From: Bacteroidaceae bacterium | Lineage (GTDB): Bacteria; Bacteroidota; Bacteroidia; Bacteroidales; Bacteroidaceae | Length of the DNA stretch: 64,000 nt | Direction of reading: 5' to 3' | Assembly (NCBI GenBank): GCA_017379075.1 | Contig: JAFNXL010000041.1 | Coordinates: 83,340 to 147,339 of the forward strand | In this document: positions 10,401 through 18,522 of the stretch, one piece after another | Layout: every line of letters begins with the position of its first letter | How positions within the stretch are numbered: the first letter of the stretch is position 1 | The notes under the pieces: generated by a model | What the model was told of the DNA's origin: nothing | Databases searched by the model: none | What the model saw: the letters and a program-made list of their open reading frames with translations, nothing else | Made by a program: the position numbers and the translations under genes

Positions 10401-12491
10401 AAATGGACTACAGGGGACGTTTGCATAATGACACCTAATTCGCCATTTACAAAGGTCGAGAAAAACAAGACATATTATTTAAAGGCCAGATATTGGGAGT
10501 ATGGTTATGATACTGTTAGAGTGGAAAAAAAGACGATAAATACGAACACGCCTACTGCGACTAAAATGGCGAGCGCATTGTCCTCTTATAATGTGCCAAA
10601 GGACCATGAAGGAAAGCTGAATGCGATGTATGCTGCTAATTGGGACTTTGCACCCGATGGAAACAGGCTTTCATTGCCAGCCCCGATGGATGATAATGCA
10701 ATTGCAACGTCTGCTCTCCCCATGAGGCCAAGTGGCACTCCACAGATACGCAGGACAAAACCTGTATCCGTTGATAGTGTTTCAATAAAATTAAATACGT
10801 ATAAACTGAAAATATCAAAGAATGCGTTCAATGATTTAATGGCAGTGAATGCATTAACCAAGTCGACAACAGGAGAATACTCTCTTACAACCGCTAAGTT
10901 GAACGCTGTAGCATCGGTTTTGTCGGCATCCACATTAGCAGAGCTGAGGAATCAGTTGGCAAAGCAATCTACTGCATCTGGCAGTACAACAAAGTCATCC
11001 AATATAACGATGAACCGACAAACTTCAGAGGACAGCAATGCTGATGAAGGTAGTGGCGAGAAAACACTGTTTTCAAATGTTGACAATGATATGGCATCAA
11101 TTTCAATTGAAGGAACCCGCCAACTTGGAAGTACAGAAACAGATAACCAGGAATCTACCCTGCCTATAATGAAGAAGGATGTAACGACCAATGATGAAGC
11201 AACAGGATCCACGACAAACAAAAATAATGCAATTCTGGAAGGAGTCAGAAGTTCATCTGGCGAAGCCGTCAAATTGGAAGGAGTAACTTCATCCAAGAAA
11301 GACAACAATGGTGTGATTCTGGAAGGAGTAACAGTAACGGAAGAGAAGGTACAATTGGTATTGAAAAAAGAAATCACACTCGTAAATCTGAAAGTCCATA
11401 GTGTAGATGGAAATTGGCAAACGGGTTATAAGAACAAGGATAAAAAACGTGTGAACACCAGCTACGAAGTTCCTTTCTTAGGAATTAAGATTTCAAGCGT
11501 ACTGTTCAACAGTGTGATTCCCTCGGATAATGAATACACAACCGATGCTTATATATCCAAGTATGATGGCCTTACTAATGAGCATGGTTATCGTGTTCGA
11601 TCATATGACCCATATTGGAGAATCAGCTATTGGAGCAACTTTGCATTCATCGGTGGTTGGAGAATAAATGCAGATGCTCTTGGTGTGCAAGCAACCACAT
11701 CACAATCGTTAATCTATACCGACTTGGGTGGTGTATATGAAGGTTATACCGCTAATGATAAAGCTTCTTATCGTATCAAGAATGAAATCTTGAATTTGCG
11801 TCAGCATTCTCTCTATGTTCCAAAACAATATTATTATCCGCTACCCATCATGGAATATGATCTTCATGCTTATCGTGAAGGAGGTGACCCTCGCACTCCA
11901 GTATTTGTCCCAGGAGAAACGGCGATTGAAAATCTACAAAATGCCTTCAAGCAGTTAACTGATTTAGAAGATGCCGTGATAGAAATGAATACTAAGATAC
12001 TACTAGGTGCTGGTATAAACGGAGCTGTTGAAGCGATTAAGAATTTCTCTATTCCAGAGTGGGTTAAGGCACATGCTGGTGTGAATTTGACTGTTAGTAA
12101 AGGTGCTGTCAAATTAGAAGTGCCTTATTATCAGTTTGGATTGTTGTGGGGATCGCAATTCCCCAACTCCGGTGATACAAAAAAATTCGCATTGCAGTCA
12201 ACTCTGAAAGGATTCAGCAAGGATGCATCGCGTGCTCAATTGGAAACCTCACAAAATATTTGGTTGAGTATGACAGGCTTGTCTTTGCTAAATGGTAATA
12301 CAGTGAGAAAACCAAAGGATGGCTTTTGGCACAAAGATGATTACATTAAAACCATAACATACCAAATGTATCGTGTCAATGCCTATAACTGCAAAACCAG
12401 AAAATATGAGGTGAAAGGAGTACACAATCCGCAGAATATGGTCAGAGTAACCATCTCTAACCCTGCAGGCAGTAATCCTAAGGTACAATGA
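4410..12491 (+). CDS. Giant exported protein, 2,693 residues, TANFOR-like N-terminus
   Basis: A signal peptide (MKRYRYIAVWVASLFSALSMWA) is followed by about 280 residues whose layout recalls the TANFOR domain of Bacteroidota giant proteins (LPPQVLLYLADPGKFF, LPEGTYRAKVTAYRW, GGWCTFQVCYKAQAPQFL, AQFAWTQP); this match is from memory. A highly acidic Glu/Asp/Lys linker follows at residues about 311-357. The middle is a very long run of amphipathic beta strands, suggesting a fibre, beta-helix or barrel-like body. Near 9,840-10,150 there is a module with FxFHTNP and CFYFRTG. A low-complexity Ser/Thr/Asn stretch follows, with three LEGV units around 11,230-11,340. The sequence looks more AT-rich after about 10,300. 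It lies 30 nt upstream of the FN3 gene. The function is unknown; a cell-surface structural or adhesive role is inferred. Confidence 0.7.
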   Translation: MKRYRYIAVWVASLFSALSMWAQEVIVNVTPAQQVLPPQVLLYLADPGKFFTITLTNTTADAQQVHLGLQLEQTIPSSDLAISTPANRQPQNPFVIQPNSTYTLNSVEMRKLFDHIPSSEIQCPPGLFENYQNGAFGLLPEGTYRAKVTAYRWNDPQLVTPITVSNPEGGWCTFQVCYKAQAPQFLMPLANAQNENAIAEIDPLNAQFAWTQPVIACGASANFTYDFKIVELMPGQQPDVAMDHNPVVYQVEDLMTSMCMITTDVLTRNFYANKTYLAQVTAVANAAGPLSYVMLENNGKSTYHVFKIKTDSEDAKEPEQTEEKEDKDDSSDEEKDEKDEEKNEEKDDNDGEDDELIALWGKNSMQDSLFNDALYNFRNPTITSPAFIEIAARKQFLRSDMAIAWREVWHLGGEGQEADTLTFDYEVQLFNGKSTADKKATLETEPIYTNLVKGSGDLIDTIHWEKIKDKVEEKDYLVLRVKPICTNNANDVAFHYDSLNVVDFALVESLSKKYFQCSNMVEIDNEKPTTASADDLTGQTVAIGEYQLTIDEIKEGKKADTWEGKGRVEWNPLGTKVMVCVKFEDLKINTDLVVFDGTAKSYSNDPKTNNDIVEGLFSDWGIDNLISDTGIPYAEQLQSTATDGVKGLAEKIDLSKYYEYVVAGENIWNAIGSLNIDELYLPIGLPDNLTAIISNDSTAKNPVDIQISTMKFAATHATMDLIGEFVLPNNNVTKDQILVFGCPRLCISPERILPESGTLALLSDMALYDPESDFTFTFKAPKDVLHPVDGCYISWHADKFEMLGIDADMAIPELRVDSAGVMTDRCPVLNVRASFSEWEDWMIDNVTMEPFQAVDMPGWTFTVSDIVYDHSIHRNSTVMGEFPEGYDKSLSTKGGNDLSWKGLYIDTISVQMPGALTFGDAEDERCKISATNMFFDDSGATLKVAGDDILSARTGKAGGWSFEIDHISLGFIQNNFNDCHFRGKFDVPLIDSEIGYKCQIVNVKEEHNAKAGDYAYIFTTQQVQENVNFDFFVAKAKLKKELTYLLVEAVPEEKEELETRVEFLMGGTLEIGGKENLQGFVDDIGLEFSVPDVHFAKMRLANCDRWESKYEKSLQDAANQDIKNAMLDLYQDKQFQWGSFYFNTGDWSLASEEKFLGPFSFSLTDYDFNYKNNELGVYLQGNLKFVESIELSASAGLEIKSTVSGIEEMDFSKISLKYKEVEFKDASFSASFGGMKLEGSLAVSNDTINGKGFAGTLFLSMPGDLFELDAKGGYYELPEFTWGYFDLALKGQGLRFDPIVMSGVHGGFYFNCIKESTSDTEFNVKPQNGVIGVILGLTISTSAGEDALSGTFEMTVAYDSEHNSLTRFMFTGDLKAVGGLVDAKATILYEYNDMTQYFALNITAEAGLSGEDALEAVLGENMKGFSDKLSELNDKFEGAVAGVKAGLGDLAGDSDEKVDEEDRDKAKAAKEQAQSGGDKGLSMKAGHTSITVDLRITMKEEGKDLDKVKWHLYIGEPADDKRCEFILIDFKSPIVTVNIGANAYLCLGNELPNDGELPPIHPTVQGFLDGSEKGAGVKSDDTNKANRMRTRALENFKADVSGGIMLGAAAWGMVDVDLGLFYGNMTAIGGFDLSLRHMTNMTCMNFDKDPGYHGWYGEGQIYAYLAAVMGLKLDLGFWEGEFPILDAGIGGVFRMGGINPNYFTGAARVKLKAFAGLVDVNRKFEFECGDVCDLFYGNALDNFELFGECSLGDTIKDNGWGDAHILDPYLDMKPTIETLAPLDEHFRVIDETEYQRMLRDWEGDAEALKAQASRTFVFHTNPQAILYEYNSDKDTKHARYYNIDYDLEQSFRTRHVFDMYQLNPNKFYKLEITGYAKELYEGVEDHPQTFNKETRDYEPVPWQQTRCFYFRTGTSKVNTLTPDSINLQDYVALAYPSSYGDLTTPEGYVDTAYVSDIQQPIISLKRDLSTAFPSETYKFINWTLCDENGKELETIGNKWTTGDVCIMTPNSPFTKVEKNKTYYLKARYWEYGYDTVRVEKKTINTNTPTATKMASALSSYNVPKDHEGKLNAMYAANWDFAPDGNRLSLPAPMDDNAIATSALPMRPSGTPQIRRTKPVSVDSVSIKLNTYKLKISKNAFNDLMAVNALTKSTTGEYSLTTAKLNAVASVLSASTLAELRNQLAKQSTASGSTTKSSNITMNRQTSEDSNADEGSGEKTLFSNVDNDMASISIEGTRQLGSTETDNQESTLPIMKKDVTTNDEATGSTTNKNNAILEGVRSSSGEAVKLEGVTSSKKDNNGVILEGVTVTEEKVQLVLKKEITLVNLKVHSVDGNWQTGYKNKDKKRVNTSYEVPFLGIKISSVLFNSVIPSDNEYTTDAYISKYDGLTNEHGYRVRSYDPYWRISYWSNFAFIGGWRINADALGVQATTSQSLIYTDLGGVYEGYTANDKASYRIKNEILNLRQHSLYVPKQYYYPLPIMEYDLHAYREGGDPRTPVFVPGETAIENLQNAFKQLTDLEDAVIEMNTKILLGAGINGAVEAIKNFSIPEWVKAHAGVNLTVSKGAVKLEVPYYQFGLLWGSQFPNSGDTKKFALQSTLKGFSKDASRAQLETSQNIWLSMTGLSLLNGNTVRKPKDGFWHKDDYIKTITYQMYRVNAYNCKTRKYEVKGVHNPQNMVRVTISNPAGSNPKVQ

Positions 12492-12521
12492 TTTGAAGCA
12501 TAAAAAAGAAAAAGACAAGAA

Positions 12522-14849
12522 ATGATGAAACGTTCAATAAATAGCCTTTTCGGACTGATGATTGCCACAATGACAGTATGTGGCATGGCTAGCCCTAAAG
12601 AAAATCATGTAAGCGTTTGGGAGGGTGATAGCATTCAAGCACCAGACACTTTTACATGGCAAGTGACAGATACGGCCGCCTACATGAAACAGTTCTACCA
12701 ACGCCAACGCCGATTGGCGAATGTGGAGGCCGACATACATCTGTTGGCCCGTACTTACGGAGACAGCATTGTGCTCAGATGGTCTCCTGAAGACTATGTC
12801 AGCTGGCAATATCTGAACTATGTGGGTGTGAACATATATCGGTTTGACGTGGACAATCCCATGATTGTGGATACGTTGGCCCAAGCGTTGAAACCCGAAC
12901 CATTAGAGGTTTGGAAAACAGCTTATCCCCAAACAGACTCTGTAGCGGCAATTGCTATGGGTACACTCTATGGCGAAGGTGGTTTCACACAAGACCAATC
13001 AAAAAGCCGTCCGGGCACCATGGGAGCCTTGCTTGATGTGCATGACGACCAGCAATTCCGTTTTGCTGTGGCCGTGTTGACCACCGAATGGCGCCGTGAC
13101 ATTGCCGACCGTATGGCTATGCGTTTTGTGGACCGCAAGGTTAAGAAAGGAAAGAAGTATGAATATATTGTCCAGCCTGCAGAACGTGATACTACAGGGA
13201 ATTTGAAATTCCGTCCAGGACACATACAAGAAGTGGAGAATCGTACTTACAAACCTAAGAAATTTGATCTGCAAATAGGCGACTCGTTGATTGGCATCAA
13301 CACCGTCCGCCTGTGGTGGGAGAATAAGAAGGAGTACTCTACCTTTGAAATTGAACGCCGGAAGATGGGTGATGAGAAATGGGTACGCGTAAACAAGAAT
13401 CCGTATGTAATGATGCGTGGACTGAACGAGTCGGCCGATGATAACTATATCCGTGATATTGTTCCGGGTCCCGGTATCTATGAATATCGTGTTCTGGGAT
13501 ACGATGCTTTTGGCGACCTTACGGAACCCAGTCATGTACATGTGGCAACCGTATCTGACATCAGTGCGCCAAAACCGGCCGACTTGAAATTGGTGGTCAT
13601 AGACCGTCGTGACAAAGAAGATCTGTCCAAAGATGTCTTCGCAACATTTATCTGGGACAAAGACACTTTGGAACAGGACTTGATCGGATACAAGGTTTTG
13701 CATTATAATCCCAAAGATTCAGTGAAATGGCGTCCTATAAACAAAGAGATGATTTCGCCTCGTGATACAATGGCTACCTTGGAAGTAACCGGATTAAGGA
13801 CCAGTCAGGTTGTGGTGGCTGCATACGACTCTGCCATGAATGTAAGCTATTCGTTGCCTCATGTGGTGATGTTTACCGACTATAAGGCTCCTCCAGCCCC
13901 CACTAACTTCCGTTACCGAATATTGGACGTGGCCAAAGGCGCTGTGGAACTAAGTTGGGATGCAACGGCTGATGACATTGATTACTATGAAATCGTTTTT
14001 GCTAATGACACGCTTCATCCATTCATGCAGGTTCATAGAAATCAAAAAGATTTGATACGCAAGACACGCTATGTCGACACACTGTCTGTGGATGTTAACC
14101 AATTGTATATATACTACAAAGTGCGTGCAATTGATTATGGTACCAACATGAGTAAGTATTCTCCTGTATTACAGGTTATCCGTCCGAGTTTGATCATACC
14201 GGCAGAACCACACCTTGACTCCACATACGTGGATCAGGAACGAGGCATAACCATGAGATGGGGATGTAGCGATGAAGCTCAAATCAATTACCACGTGCTG
14301 ATGCGTCGTTTGGCAAACAGTAATAAAGACTGGGATGTCATCGGAGCGTTCAAAGCAGAGAAGGTGCGTGAGGCTGGCAATTTGCTGTTAGTAACGGACA
14401 GACCAAAATACAATCGGAGAAACAGATACGAATATGCAATGAAGTCGGTGTCATATTCAAATATCTCCAGTCCGTTAAGCCTAATCTATTCTGTCAAGTA
14501 CGAAGGAGCTAAGACATTTGACTGGCCTATCCGCCTTTTTGGCGACTACAATGCCCAGACAAAGGAAACAAAAATTGTATGGGAAACAATGACAGACCTT
14601 CCGTATGGTGACGATTGGTATTATTGCATCTACCGTAAAGGCCCAAAGGATAAAGTTGCAAGATTCATGACTTCTGTAGAGCGCGACAAAATGGAATTCT
14701 CTGATTATCGTCTCTCTGCTGGTGAAACCGCAGAATATTACATAATGATTCAATACACTGACGGAAGAGCCAGCACACAATCAAACACAGTAAAGGTTAC
14801 TGCACCTGAACGGAATGAGAATGATGAGCCGCAGGCCACAAGTAAGTGA
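12522..14849 (+). CDS. Exported protein with multiple fibronectin type III-like domains
   Basis: The 775-residue product has an N-terminal hydrophobic signal (SINSLFGLMIATMTVCGMA). Several beta-sandwich repeats follow, beginning near residues 76, 254, 351, 459, 560 and 694. They carry FN3-like cores such as DSIVLRWSPED, NTVRLWWEN, AVELSWDATADDIDYYEI and YRVLGYDAFGD. No catalytic motif is visible. FN3 arrays usually act as spacers or binding modules in extracellular assemblies. The gene lies 30 nt after the giant-protein gene, which strongly suggests co-expression and a structural partnership. Confidence 0.7.
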   Translation: MMKRSINSLFGLMIATMTVCGMASPKENHVSVWEGDSIQAPDTFTWQVTDTAAYMKQFYQRQRRLANVEADIHLLARTYGDSIVLRWSPEDYVSWQYLNYVGVNIYRFDVDNPMIVDTLAQALKPEPLEVWKTAYPQTDSVAAIAMGTLYGEGGFTQDQSKSRPGTMGALLDVHDDQQFRFAVAVLTTEWRRDIADRMAMRFVDRKVKKGKKYEYIVQPAERDTTGNLKFRPGHIQEVENRTYKPKKFDLQIGDSLIGINTVRLWWENKKEYSTFEIERRKMGDEKWVRVNKNPYVMMRGLNESADDNYIRDIVPGPGIYEYRVLGYDAFGDLTEPSHVHVATVSDISAPKPADLKLVVIDRRDKEDLSKDVFATFIWDKDTLEQDLIGYKVLHYNPKDSVKWRPINKEMISPRDTMATLEVTGLRTSQVVVAAYDSAMNVSYSLPHVVMFTDYKAPPAPTNFRYRILDVAKGAVELSWDATADDIDYYEIVFANDTLHPFMQVHRNQKDLIRKTRYVDTLSVDVNQLYIYYKVRAIDYGTNMSKYSPVLQVIRPSLIIPAEPHLDSTYVDQERGITMRWGCSDEAQINYHVLMRRLANSNKDWDVIGAFKAEKVREAGNLLLVTDRPKYNRRNRYEYAMKSVSYSNISSPLSLIYSVKYEGAKTFDWPIRLFGDYNAQTKETKIVWETMTDLPYGDDWYYCIYRKGPKDKVARFMTSVERDKMEFSDYRLSAGETAEYYIMIQYTDGRASTQSNTVKVTAPERNENDEPQATSK

Positions 14850-14934
14850 GAAAGGCACTGACAGATGGACTAAGGGCAATAGAAAACAAATGATAGCTTG
14901 ATATTGATTATAGATAACGCTTAATATTCGGATA

Positions 14935-15630
14935 ATGAAAAGGCTATGGCGTATAATAATGTTCTCATGTGTGGCGGTCGTCATGACGATGACCACATCG
15001 TGCGGACTGATAGATATGGATTTTGGCACTGTCATACAAGTGCCATATACAATGCGGCTCAATCCAGATACCGCCTATGTGATGGAGGGTGATACGTTTG
15101 TAATCGCACCGGTGTTTGTGCCCGATTCCGTAAGCAACCGCGAAGTTTACTATTTGTCCGAGGCGGACAGTGTTGCAACAGTACAGGGCAACACCGTGGT
15201 GGGTGTGTCTGAAGGAGAAACACGCATCAAAGCCATTTCCGTTCAGGACACCACGAAAGCCTATTGTCAGGTTTTTGTGATGGCTCCATGGGCGGTGAAT
15301 CCATACGACTATTCCGATGACATGATTGTCTATGCTACAGCTATGATTGACGGCAAACCATTTGACCCAGCCAAACAAATGATTGGCGCATTCTCCGGTC
15401 CGGAGTTTCGTGGCATGGGCAAAATGATAGAATGGCAAGGCCGGAAGTTTTTGCAGTTCCGCATATATGGATATATGGAATGGGGAGATGACGAGCCAAC
15501 GCTACCCGAACAAATACGTTTTGCCTGTTATGAGAAGGAACATGTGTCGTTAAAATATGCATCCTTATTGCTTCCATTTGACGGAGAAACACATGGCACT
15601 CCTTCGGATCCCATTGAATTAAATTTCTAA
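14935..15630 (+). CDS. Lipoprotein with Ig-like (BIG2-type) domain and IGAF module
   Basis: The signal peptide ends in a lipobox (MTTSC, Cys23), so the 231-residue product should be lipid-anchored. The first half resembles a BIG2 Ig-like domain (MRLNPDTAYVMEGDTF, then SEADSVATVQGNTVVGVSEG and TRIKA). The second half contains IGAFSGPEFRGMG near 15,380. This parallels IGAFVGEECRGKG in the first protein of the window, with a similar downstream pattern. It is the fourth member of the surface-protein run and probably an anchor or accessory of the same complex. Confidence 0.7.
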   Translation: MKRLWRIIMFSCVAVVMTMTTSCGLIDMDFGTVIQVPYTMRLNPDTAYVMEGDTFVIAPVFVPDSVSNREVYYLSEADSVATVQGNTVVGVSEGETRIKAISVQDTTKAYCQVFVMAPWAVNPYDYSDDMIVYATAMIDGKPFDPAKQMIGAFSGPEFRGMGKMIEWQGRKFLQFRIYGYMEWGDDEPTLPEQIRFACYEKEHVSLKYASLLLPFDGETHGTPSDPIELNF

Positions 15631-15643
15631 ATATATTTGTAAT

Positions 15644-17995
15644 ATGACAATGAAAAAGCAAATACAACATAGTCTCTTCATCCTGCAAATCATACTGCTG
15701 TCGGCTTGTACGCTGAGCATGGAGGAATATATCGTTAAAGAAGAGATGAAAGGTGTGGATGAACCCCATACTGAGGTGACTCCTTTTGGCGAGTTTACTT
15801 ATCAATATCGCAAGAATGTACTGCCATTGAATGGCCAGCCACAAGAGTATATCGCCATGATGAATGACTCGGTAATCTGGTTCATGGATAATATCCCAAC
15901 TAAATGGATTCCCAAAGAAGGACAATATATTGCGGCAAACTGTTCACGCATAATACCAACCGGTGTTCATGCTAAAGTTCGTTATGTGACAAAAGAAAAT
16001 GGCATGATTAAGGTTGAATTTGAGCCTGCTACACAAAATGAAATCTTTGAACATCTAACGGCTAATATAGATTTTGATTATGATGTGCCCAATGTGAACG
16101 CAGAGGAAGACAGCGCAGAGATTGCCACCCGTGGCATCATGGTTAACGATTCGCTTTTCATAGATATGTCCCTATTTGATGTCATGGAGAATCCCTACAC
16201 GCGCGCTGATGAGAAGAGAGATACAACCATAAAGTGGAGCTATACGAGAGATTGGGACAACTTTGGCGTAAACGCAACGTATAGCAATACCCAGCGTCGC
16301 CGTTTTCATCTCTATGATAATGGTAAGGGTTATCGCGAAGAGTGGACGGATACTAACGAAGAGATAACATTGGCATTTGATGTGGAGGCGGGTGCATCTA
16401 AGAGTAAAGGATATGAAAATTGCAAAACCCCCGAAGATGTGGCCGACATGGTTGATCGGATTGAAGAAGTATTAGCTCTTCCAAACTTTGCCACAATGAA
16501 AGACAAGTCTTTCAAGATGAAAACGAGGAATATTTGTATCCCTGTCCCTTCCACTGTATTTTGCGTCCTGATCAATTTTGATGCAAGTGCCGGATGGGAA
16601 ATACGTGGAGTTGTTCATGCCAAGTATCATCATCTTACACCGACTCTTCGAAGAGGTTATATCATAGATGGTAAAGAAAAAACACCCATAGAGAAAGAAT
16701 TTGCATCAGATTTGGCATTTAAAGAGAATGCGACGATGCTATGGACAAAGAAACAAGGGCTACATCATTTTGGTTTTTCAGAACTATATTTGGGAGGTTC
16801 CTTCGATTTATGGGGGCGTGTACGGGCTGGTGTAGGATTTATAATCGGAAATCCCGCAGCCGGTGCTGGACTTGTGGTCGGTTTAGAAGGAAAAGTTGGT
16901 TGCATGGGATCTGTAACCACACAATATATTTATGATGAATTGGAAGAATATACAATATACGATAAAGAACAATATAAGATTGAACCTTATATCCAGTTGA
17001 ATGCGTATATAAATGGAATAGTCAATGTTATGGGCAGCGATATTGATATGGGCGGAACAACCTTCAATTTGCTTAAAACTGACTGGGCAATGAATCCCAA
17101 TGCGGTTGTAGATCCTAATTTGTGTAGTAAAAGCTATAAGAAAGGTGCCAGTTATGTAGATGAAATCACAGGAGAAGAAACTTATGGAATTGAAATAGAT
17201 GCAAATATTGGGTTTAAAAAACTACAGACATTTTTTATTTATGCAGAAGCAACCGCAAAATGGCAATGGCCATGCCTTAGAGTTTATGCCGAAAACCTGC
17301 AATCAAAACATTTCGAAACTGTGTTTTATGAAACGGTTCGCACAGTAGAAACCGGTAAACCGTATAACTTTGTTTTCAATACTGCAGAGTTAGGGCTTCC
17401 AGATGTGGATGAATATCATATTGTTCCTTGTATATACGATGGTTATAAAAGAATTGTGACTGAATATAGGAATAATACGATGGTACTGAGTAAGGCTGAT
17501 CCTCAAATTAAAGAAACCAAAGTATATCCATGGTACGGTAGGCCTCTTTCAAAAGAAGAGTTTGATGAATACGTAAAAAAGAACCCGATGTTGAGATTCT
17601 TTAAACATACTGATTTTGTGAAATATGCATTCACTTCTACTGTAAGAGTTAAAAATGCCGCTAATCTTACCAAATGGGGATTAAACTTCAAAGTGTACGA
17701 TGAAGGAAATACAAATAAATTATTTCTTGATAAAGATGTGGATGTAGTTGTTGGACGCGGAAAAACGAAATCAGGCAGATATTCTGTTGTTAGCAGTTTT
17801 ATCATTAACCACATTCCTAAAAATAATAGCGAAACCCCTTCGATAATAGTTCATCCCTATTTTGAATACCTTGAAAATGGACGTGAGGTTAGAAAAGATG
17901 GTGCGATTTCAAAACCATACCCTTTATACTATCCCTATGAACGCGAGGGTGGTGTATATAAAGTCGGTACAACGGAGTATGTTGATATACAATAA
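15644..17995 (+). CDS. Large lipoprotein of unknown function
   Basis: The 783-residue product has a lipobox (LLSAC, Cys22), so it should be lipid-anchored. I do not recognise a domain. The body is mixed, with many Tyr and charged residues. A glycine-rich hydrophobic stretch (GVGFIIGNPAAGAGLVVG) lies near 16,830-16,885, in a region resembling the amphipathic beta segments of the giant protein (SFDLWGRVRAGVGF). It begins 13 nt after the previous gene and ends 2 nt before the GTG that opens the next frame, so translational coupling is likely. The last third is AT-richer, as in the C-terminal part of the giant protein. Confidence 0.65.
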   Translation: MTMKKQIQHSLFILQIILLSACTLSMEEYIVKEEMKGVDEPHTEVTPFGEFTYQYRKNVLPLNGQPQEYIAMMNDSVIWFMDNIPTKWIPKEGQYIAANCSRIIPTGVHAKVRYVTKENGMIKVEFEPATQNEIFEHLTANIDFDYDVPNVNAEEDSAEIATRGIMVNDSLFIDMSLFDVMENPYTRADEKRDTTIKWSYTRDWDNFGVNATYSNTQRRRFHLYDNGKGYREEWTDTNEEITLAFDVEAGASKSKGYENCKTPEDVADMVDRIEEVLALPNFATMKDKSFKMKTRNICIPVPSTVFCVLINFDASAGWEIRGVVHAKYHHLTPTLRRGYIIDGKEKTPIEKEFASDLAFKENATMLWTKKQGLHHFGFSELYLGGSFDLWGRVRAGVGFIIGNPAAGAGLVVGLEGKVGCMGSVTTQYIYDELEEYTIYDKEQYKIEPYIQLNAYINGIVNVMGSDIDMGGTTFNLLKTDWAMNPNAVVDPNLCSKSYKKGASYVDEITGEETYGIEIDANIGFKKLQTFFIYAEATAKWQWPCLRVYAENLQSKHFETVFYETVRTVETGKPYNFVFNTAELGLPDVDEYHIVPCIYDGYKRIVTEYRNNTMVLSKADPQIKETKVYPWYGRPLSKEEFDEYVKKNPMLRFFKHTDFVKYAFTSTVRVKNAANLTKWGLNFKVYDEGNTNKLFLDKDVDVVVGRGKTKSGRYSVVSSFIINHIPKNNSETPSIIVHPYFEYLENGREVRKDGAISKPYPLYYPYEREGGVYKVGTTEYVDIQ

Positions 17996-18003
17996 TCGTG
18001 TAT

Positions 18004-18462
18004 ATGTTTTTCATGCAACGGATTAGGTGGATAATAGTTTTTGTGGCGATGTTCGTTTCTCCTGTGCTATCGCAGGAGAAACGAATTGTCATTCCTGATT
18101 CGCTGTTGAACAAGCCAGTTCTGACGCCCAAGATTGAGTTCGTTGAAAGTGAATACGATTTTGGAGATTTCTGTGCCACAGGAGCAGACACACTTAAAAA
18201 TCATACCTTTACGTTTGTAAACAAAGGACAGAAGCCCTTGGTGGTATTGCGTGCCGTAAGCAGTTGTGGATGCACCCAGCCGACGCATACAAAAGACCCT
18301 GTAATGCCAGGAGACTCGGGAACTGTTACGGTTGGTTATCGTGGGGCGGGTCAATTGCCTGGCTATTTCCGTAAGTCCATTACTGTATATTCCAACGACC
18401 CACGTTCGTATGTCCGCATCTTTATCCGTGGACAGTTACTCGTAAATAAAGGGAAAGAATAG
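18004..18462 (+). CDS. DUF1573 family exported protein
   Basis: After a signal peptide (RIRWIIVFVAMFVSPVLS) comes one DUF1573 domain, an ASPM/SPD-2-like immunoglobulin fold. Its motifs are YDFGDF, FTFVNKGQKPLVV, SSCGCTQPTH and VTVGYRGAGQLPGYFRKSI. The family is abundant in Bacteroidota envelopes and its biochemical role is unsettled. The frame opens with GTG at 17998; ATG at 18004 or 18013 are alternative starts, and 18013 gives the tightest signal peptide. It is the last gene of the surface-protein run and converges on aroC about 60 nt away. Confidence 0.8.
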   Translation: MFFMQRIRWIIVFVAMFVSPVLSQEKRIVIPDSLLNKPVLTPKIEFVESEYDFGDFCATGADTLKNHTFTFVNKGQKPLVVLRAVSSCGCTQPTHTKDPVMPGDSGTVTVGYRGAGQLPGYFRKSITVYSNDPRSYVRIFIRGQLLVNKGKE

Positions 18463-18522
18463 AGATTTCTTCTGTTTGCCATCAGACAGATGCAAAGGAC
18501 AGTACGTCCCATCTTGTAATTA

